This document shows positions 41,057 to 45,755 of a stretch of DNA of 45,755 nt, piece by piece. Under the pieces are notes generated by a model that searched no databases, had not been told where the DNA came from, and saw only the letters and a list, made by a program, of their open reading frames with translations. How positions within the stretch are numbered: the stretch's first letter is position 1; every line of letters begins with the position of its first letter. The stretch is taken from assembly GCA_036839975.1 (NCBI GenBank), contig DAISVU010000012.1, positions 1 to 45,755 on the forward strand. Direction: 5' to 3'. Source of the DNA: RGIG7111 sp036839975. Lineage in GTDB: Bacteria > Bacillota > Clostridia > Peptostreptococcales > Anaerovoracaceae. The position numbers were made by a program, and so were the translations under genes.

Positions 41057-42103
41057 TTATCGAGATTTATTCCTGTACCAAATACCGCATGCTCCTTCTG
41101 CGGATACCATACACGGTCCAAAAGGTTTTAACGGATCACATTTTGTCCCGAACATCGGACATTCATCGGGGTTTATACGACCGGTTATAACACTTCCGCA
41201 CTTACAACCGTCAGGCAGTTCAACATCTGTGTCAAGTCCCAGGCTGCCGCCGTCATATTTTTTTAATTCGGCTTTTAAAAACAGGCCTGAGTGTTCAATC
41301 TTTCCAAGACCTCTCCAAAACGCATCGTTTGTTTCAAAACATCTTGAAATAACTCCCTTTGCCCTGATATTCCCATCATCTTTTACCACATTTTTATAGA
41401 GGTTTCTGACCTCCCCGCGGCCGCATTCCGTCTGCCTCACTATATCATATATTGCCGCAAGCAGATGTTCCGCTTCAAACCCCGCCACAACAAACGGCTT
41501 GTTATATTTTGAAGCCATCTCCTCATATATGCGGCAACCTATAACAACGCTTACATGTCCAGGGCATATGAACCCGTCTATGTCGGTTTCGTTTTCGCAG
41601 ATCCATTGAAGCGCCGGAATAATTGCTTTCAGAGCTGTCACCATCTTTATATTTTCTATGTCCATCGCTGCAGCCTGCTCTGCGAGCAGAGCATATGACG
41701 GCACTGTAGTCTCAAATCCGACAGCCCCTATAACATATGTATGTTCAGGATGTTCACGCGCCTTTTCTATAGCTTCGAACGGTGAGTACATAAGTTCGAC
41801 CGAGGCGCCTTCACTCTTCATATCGGAAAGACTCCCCTCAGTACCCTGTACCTTCATCATATCGCCGAAGGTAAGTAGCGAGTGGTCATCCTTCTTTGCA
41901 TATTCAATACATTTATCGATATATGCGGACGGCGTCACGCACACAGGACAGCCCGGACCCGATATCAGCTTTATCTTAGGTGATATCAAATCCCTTATCC
42001 CGTTTTTAAATATACTTGCGGTATGTGTACCGCATATTTCCATGAGTTTAAGTTCAGAACCGTCATATGATTTTAAATACGATATTATTTCATTAACTTC
42101 CAC
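41057..42103 (-). CDS. hypD: Hydrogenase maturation factor HypD
   Basis: 348 residues from GTG 42103, which has AGAGGTG 7 nt upstream; a longer frame to 42229 would overlap hypC. Family motifs: MEICGTHTAS (catalytic Cys), SGPGCPVCVTP, FGDMMKVQGT, VGFETTVPSYA and the C-terminal [4Fe-4S] ligands in CKCGSV, CPMFGTKC and FGPCMVSAEGACG. With HypC it carries the Fe(CN)2CO unit before transfer to the large subunit. It starts 13 bases after the hypC stop. Confidence 0.96.
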   Translation of the reverse strand: MEVNEIISYLKSYDGSELKLMEICGTHTASIFKNGIRDLISPKIKLISGPGCPVCVTPSAYIDKCIEYAKKDDHSLLTFGDMMKVQGTEGSLSDMKSEGASVELMYSPFEAIEKAREHPEHTYVIGAVGFETTVPSYALLAEQAAAMDIENIKMVTALKAIIPALQWICENETDIDGFICPGHVSVVIGCRIYEEMASKYNKPFVVAGFEAEHLLAAIYDIVRQTECGRGEVRNLYKNVVKDDGNIRAKGVISRCFETNDAFWRGLGKIEHSGLFLKAELKKYDGGSLGLDTDVELPDGCKCGSVITGRINPDECPMFGTKCDPLKPFGPCMVSAEGACGIWYRNKSR

Positions 42104-42116
42104 CGTATAGCACCTC

Positions 42117-42329
42117 TTAAAAACGCTCAAGTTCTGCGAAAAGCTCAATGAGTTCTTCCGCTTTTTCCTTTTCCATGACTTCAATAGCACATCCCGCATG
42201 CACCAGAACATACTGCCCCACTTTGGCATCTATCAGTCCCGTATTTACATCTACTATATTACCGCTGAAATCAGCTTTAGCCATATGCCCTTCAATCGAT
42301 ACTATTTCTCCCGGTATAGCTATACACAT
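42117..42329 (-). CDS. hypC: Hydrogenase maturation chaperone HypC
   Basis: 70 residues. Begins MCIAIPGEIVSIEG, with the essential N-terminal Cys2 that binds iron, and has the usual GQYVLVHAGCAIEVM block. It pairs with HypD and delivers the Fe(CN)2CO group to the hydrogenase large subunit. Between hypF and hypD. Confidence 0.97.
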   Translation of the reverse strand: MCIAIPGEIVSIEGHMAKADFSGNIVDVNTGLIDAKVGQYVLVHAGCAIEVMEKEKAEELIELFAELERF

Positions 42330-42416
42330 ATATACATTTCCTCCATATGCTAAAACTATATTTTATATTTATGTGCAATCCGTGTCCGCCCTGCATATTG
42401 TCCTGTAAATTTTTTC

Positions 42417-44882
42417 TTATATCCCTGTATTGTATTTATGCTGCATGGCAACATATATCTGTCCAAGCACTATGCCTCCATCGTTTGGACTGACAGATAT
42501 ATTATAATACGGCATGATCCCGTTTTTTCTCAGCCCTGCAAGTGCAAGTTCCATCAAGATCTTGTTTTGAAATACACCGCCTGTGAGTGCAGCTTTGAAA
42601 ACGCCCGTTTTTTCAGAAGCTTTTGTGCATTCATTAATGATCATATCTGCGATTTTTTTATGAAAAGCATAGGCTAAGATGTCAGCCTCGTTTCCGCTTC
42701 CGCCTGCTTTTGCTCTTGCTGCAGCATCTTCAAGCATTATCGCACATTGTCCTTCATAGCTGTTTTCCTGACATATGCCCAGCATTGCCGCAACCGCATC
42801 AAACAGCCGCCCCATGCTGGAGCTTTTGATCGTATTTATATCTTCCGCAATCGCTCTTTTTATAACCAGCCTTTCGTTCGAATATTTTTTAAGTGTTCCG
42901 TTTTTCTCACTGAAATTTATTATATCACTTATATCGACCATTATCTCGTTTTCGGAATTCTTTTTCAAATATCCATTCTCAAACGCATGCATGTATCCAA
43001 ATGCTGACTTCCATCCATCTCTGATCGCACCGTCTCCGCCTATCATATTTATGTACTTAATATGCGAAAGACGCGTATATTCGGATCCTTCACACAACAG
43101 GAACTCCCCTCCCCAAATCGCTCCGTCACTACCATATCCGGTTCCATCAAAACTGACCCCTATAACCGGCTCATCAAGGCCGTGCTCAGCCATCACCGAT
43201 GCCACATGTGCCTGATGATGCTGCACTTTCAGCAATGTTAGACCCTCCTTTTCCGACAGCTCTTCCGCAAATTTCGTAGTAAAATACAGCGGATGCAGAT
43301 CGCAGGCTATCCGTTCAGGTTTTATTCTGAAAAGTTCAGACATTTTTTTTATATTCTCTCGATATGTACTCTGATTTTCAATGCTGTCCATATCGCCGAA
43401 AAATTGGCTTATATATGCAAAAGGCCCTTTGCTAAGCGCAAATGAATTTTTCAGCTGAGCACCACAGGCAAGTATACTGTCACCTGTGCGCCTCTGCACA
43501 GCACCTTTTGAACCGTGAGATTTATTCTCTCCATGCCCAGCGCATTTTCTTTGCAGCGCTTCTTCATTTCGCTCTGATGAAATCGCCCAGGGCACAAATA
43601 CCGGTACAGGAACGTATCCCTTGGACCGTCTTATCATCTGAGGTTGCCCATCAATAACTCTTACCACCGAATCATCGACACTCGTTCTGATCTTTCTGTC
43701 ATTATATACAAGCGCATCAATATTAGTGTCCTTACGCATCATTTCCAGCATGTCATAATCTTCTTTAATTATAGGCATTGACGAAATATTTGCACTTGTT
43801 GCGATAAGCGGACCGCCAAACCGTTCCAATATCATATACTGTGCGCCCATGCTTGGAAGAAAACTTCCTATAAATCTGCTTTTATCGAGTTCTGCACAGC
43901 AAGACGCTTTGCGTTCAAGCAAAATGATAGGCCTTGCAGATGAAACGATCAGTTTTTCTTCCGCCGCGTCCATGCTGCAATAGTTTCTCACTTGAGAACA
44001 ATCATGAAACATAACTGCAAAAGGTTTTTCTTCACGGTTTTTTATATGTCTTAATTTACGTACTGCAGCATCATTTAAGGGATCTGCCATAAAATTGTAT
44101 CCACCCATACTCTTGTATGCGATGACACCATCGTTTTTTAATATATCGGCAATCTTTGCAATTATCTTGTCGTCATCAGCCGATTTATGCTTTTTCCCTT
44201 CAGGTAAAAAACTCATCAGCTCCGCTTCAATATTTTTTTCTGCAAATTTGTTCACAGAAGTCCCTATCTCCGCTGTGCTTTTAAACATTGTTCCTTTTTT
44301 TCTTATATACATCCTAAGATATGGACCGCAATCATTGCACGATATCGTCTGGGCATGATAACGTCTGTCACTTACATCTGCGTATTCTTTGCTGCAGATA
44401 TCGCACATTGGAAAATCCCGTTGCGTTGTATTACACCTGTCGTACGGAAAAGTTTCAGCTATAGTATACCTCGGCCCACAAACCATACAACTTATGAAGG
44501 GATGAGTAAAACGCCTGTTTTGTAGGCTGTGCATCTCAGTCAAGCAGTCGTGACATATGGCCATGTCCGCAGGTATCATCGCATATTCATCACCGCCGTA
44601 TCCGCTGCTTTCTATAGTAAAATTCTTGTATTCTGTAAAAGCCTCATCTTCTACTTTTATATATACTATCTCCGAAGGCACCGGTTTTTCTTTTTCTATC
44701 TCAGATATAAAAATGGCAATGCGCTCAGCTGTATCCGTTACACATATTTCAACTATCCCGCCAAGATTTCGGACCTTGCCTTTCATGCATAAACGCTCTG
44801 CCAGCTTTGCCACAAACGGTCGAAAGCCAACACCCTGTACAATCCCCCATATTCTTATTTTCTTTGTGGATCTTTTTTTCAT
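42417..44882 (-). CDS. hypF: Carbamoyltransferase HypF
   Basis: 821 residues, longer than the usual ~750. An acylphosphatase domain (about 5-90; RIWGIVQGVGFRPFV) precedes two zinc fingers of the CxxC-X18-CxxC type (about 110-185), a YrdC-like domain (about 250-435) and a Kae1-like C-terminal half with HHQAHVASVMAEHGL and VSFDGTGYGSDGAIWGG. It moves the carbamoyl group of carbamoyl phosphate to HypE. The YrdC/Kae1 linker has an extra ~50 basic, low-complexity residues (AGHGENKSHGSKGAVQRR), which explains most of the added length. It lies between hypB and hypC. Confidence 0.95.
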   Translation of the reverse strand: MKKRSTKKIRIWGIVQGVGFRPFVAKLAERLCMKGKVRNLGGIVEICVTDTAERIAIFISEIEKEKPVPSEIVYIKVEDEAFTEYKNFTIESSGYGGDEYAMIPADMAICHDCLTEMHSLQNRRFTHPFISCMVCGPRYTIAETFPYDRCNTTQRDFPMCDICSKEYADVSDRRYHAQTISCNDCGPYLRMYIRKKGTMFKSTAEIGTSVNKFAEKNIEAELMSFLPEGKKHKSADDDKIIAKIADILKNDGVIAYKSMGGYNFMADPLNDAAVRKLRHIKNREEKPFAVMFHDCSQVRNYCSMDAAEEKLIVSSARPIILLERKASCCAELDKSRFIGSFLPSMGAQYMILERFGGPLIATSANISSMPIIKEDYDMLEMMRKDTNIDALVYNDRKIRTSVDDSVVRVIDGQPQMIRRSKGYVPVPVFVPWAISSERNEEALQRKCAGHGENKSHGSKGAVQRRTGDSILACGAQLKNSFALSKGPFAYISQFFGDMDSIENQSTYRENIKKMSELFRIKPERIACDLHPLYFTTKFAEELSEKEGLTLLKVQHHQAHVASVMAEHGLDEPVIGVSFDGTGYGSDGAIWGGEFLLCEGSEYTRLSHIKYINMIGGDGAIRDGWKSAFGYMHAFENGYLKKNSENEIMVDISDIINFSEKNGTLKKYSNERLVIKRAIAEDINTIKSSSMGRLFDAVAAMLGICQENSYEGQCAIMLEDAAARAKAGGSGNEADILAYAFHKKIADMIINECTKASEKTGVFKAALTGGVFQNKILMELALAGLRKNGIMPYYNISVSPNDGGIVLGQIYVAMQHKYNTGI

Positions 44883-44926
44883 AAACGCTGCCGCAGTACG
44901 AAATACTGCGGCTTACCTTCCAATAA

Positions 44927-45592
44927 TTATTTCTTTAGTTCTGCAGCTTTTTCTTCAAGCCACCGGGCTGCTTCCTCAAAGCCCTCGCCCGTTTTACCGG
45001 AGACTTTGATGATTGGCGCATTCTTATTTAGAGCTCTTACCCCTTTCATGAAAAAGTCCTCATCAAAATCAATATAAGGCATCAGATCCACTTTATTTAT
45101 CAGGATTATATCCGCCTTTTCAAAAGCGAGCGGATATTTATAAGGCTTGTCGCTTCCTTCAGTAACTGTGCTTATGAGCATAAGCACATGCTCTCCGATT
45201 GTAAATTCCGCAGGACATACAAGATTTCCAATATTTTCGATGAACATGATTCCGTCTTCATCGAATTTCATATGATCTGTCATATGATGTATCATCGGTG
45301 CATCAAGATGGCATGCTCCAAACGTATTTATCTGGTACGTATCAACACCTTGGCTTTTAAGATCTTGCGTATCGATATCTGATTCTATATCGCCTTCTAT
45401 CACGTAAGGCTTAGCTTTCTTAAAATGTTTTATTATATTTTTTATAGCCGTCGTTTTGCCTGCACCCGGAGCCCCCATTTCATTTACTACCAATATCCCA
45501 TGTTCGGTCATATGCTCTTTTACATGTGCCGCTATATGATCGTTTTCATCCAGGATACCTTCCTGGACATCTATCTTTTTTATATCGTGCAT
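44927..45592 (-). CDS. hypB: Hydrogenase nickel-incorporation GTPase HypB
   Basis: 221 residues from ATG 45592, which follows GGAGGAGACAA. P-loop NEMGAPGAGKTTAIKNI (G1), metal-site FGACHLDAPMIHH, FIENIGNLVCPAEF and G4 INKVDL are present. The N-terminal His-rich or CxxCGC nickel region of some HypB proteins is absent. It inserts nickel with HypA, which is not seen in the window and should lie upstream of the right edge. First visible gene of the hyp cluster. Confidence 0.96.
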   Translation of the reverse strand: MHDIKKIDVQEGILDENDHIAAHVKEHMTEHGILVVNEMGAPGAGKTTAIKNIIKHFKKAKPYVIEGDIESDIDTQDLKSQGVDTYQINTFGACHLDAPMIHHMTDHMKFDEDGIMFIENIGNLVCPAEFTIGEHVLMLISTVTEGSDKPYKYPLAFEKADIILINKVDLMPYIDFDEDFFMKGVRALNKNAPIIKVSGKTGEGFEEAARWLEEKAAELKK

Positions 45593-45639
45593 TTGTCTCC
45601 TCCATATCAAACTTTGTTTTATATTGTAACATATTTTTC

Positions 45640-45668
45640 ATAATATATGTACTACTTCAACAAGTAAA
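45640..45668 (-). promoter_or_regulatory. Candidate promoter of the hyp cluster
   Basis: TTTACT (45663-45668) and TATTAT (45640-45645) with a 17-bp spacer on the minus strand, about 50 bases before hypB. It would make hypB the first gene of the transcript. Nothing else is recognised to the right edge. Confidence 0.5.
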
Positions 45669-45755
45669 GTTTTTATATAAATACAAGTGGATTATTATTC
45701 TACATATCCGCGATACCGTATGTAGTGTTGTTCTTACAAAAAAACATGAGTTTTA

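Overview
This window reads as the chromosome of an anaerobic, low-GC Firmicute of the class Clostridia. The ylm-type division cluster (sepF, divIVA, lspA, rluD), the ylxM-ffh-rpsP-khpA-rimM-trmD cluster, a pyr operon with pyrI and the PyrK-dependent class 1B pyrD, and a hyp set for [NiFe]-hydrogenase maturation all support this. An Anaerovoracaceae/Mogibacterium-like affiliation is a guess. Almost all genes lie on the minus strand.

Left part (1-5.2 kb): an AT-rich drug-efflux-type ABC operon (ATPase, intact permease, truncated permease) lies divergent from a TetR repressor, with a perfect 12-bp palindrome between them. It is followed by a heavily degraded DUF4143 ATPase pseudogene and a BRO-N/Fic gene interrupted by an in-frame TGA where the family appears to have Trp.

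Island (about 5.2-13.3 kb): a probable integrated element at the 3' end of ssrA (tmRNA). A diverged copy of the tmRNA 3' end at 5235-5268 mirrors the native end at 13312. Inside are a DUF4143 ATPase, a primase-like ORF broken by a group II intron reverse-transcriptase remnant, an ECF sigma/anti-sigma pair, a frameshifted gene, an AbrB/RelE-type toxin-antitoxin pair, a ParB pseudogene (nonsense plus frameshift), an intact ParA and small accessory ORFs. No integrase is visible, so the element looks decayed and immobile.

Core part (13.3-25.9 kb): ssrA next to smpB, lepB and an RluC/RluD-type pseudouridine synthase; then, on the plus strand, a small MltG-like anchored protein, fba and a membrane metallophosphoesterase; then a cohesin-domain surface protein with an SH3/glucosaminidase autolysin, an alpha/beta hydrolase, a tandem-repeat leader in front of a 44-aa zinc-ribbon protein, a structured-RNA candidate, and rluD-lspA-divIVA.

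Right part (25.9-45.7 kb): sepF, PLP-binding protein and HlyD-like gene; trmD-rimM-khpA-rpsP-ffh-ylxM from a consensus promoter whose -35 box lies in a terminator-like hairpin; the pyrCKDFEBI operon followed by an EamA transporter; and the hypB-F-C-D-x-E cluster, in which x is an unrecognised membrane-anchored extracellular protein.

All calls come from reading the sequence; no database search was possible. Start codons were moved where a clear Shine-Dalgarno site favoured an internal start.
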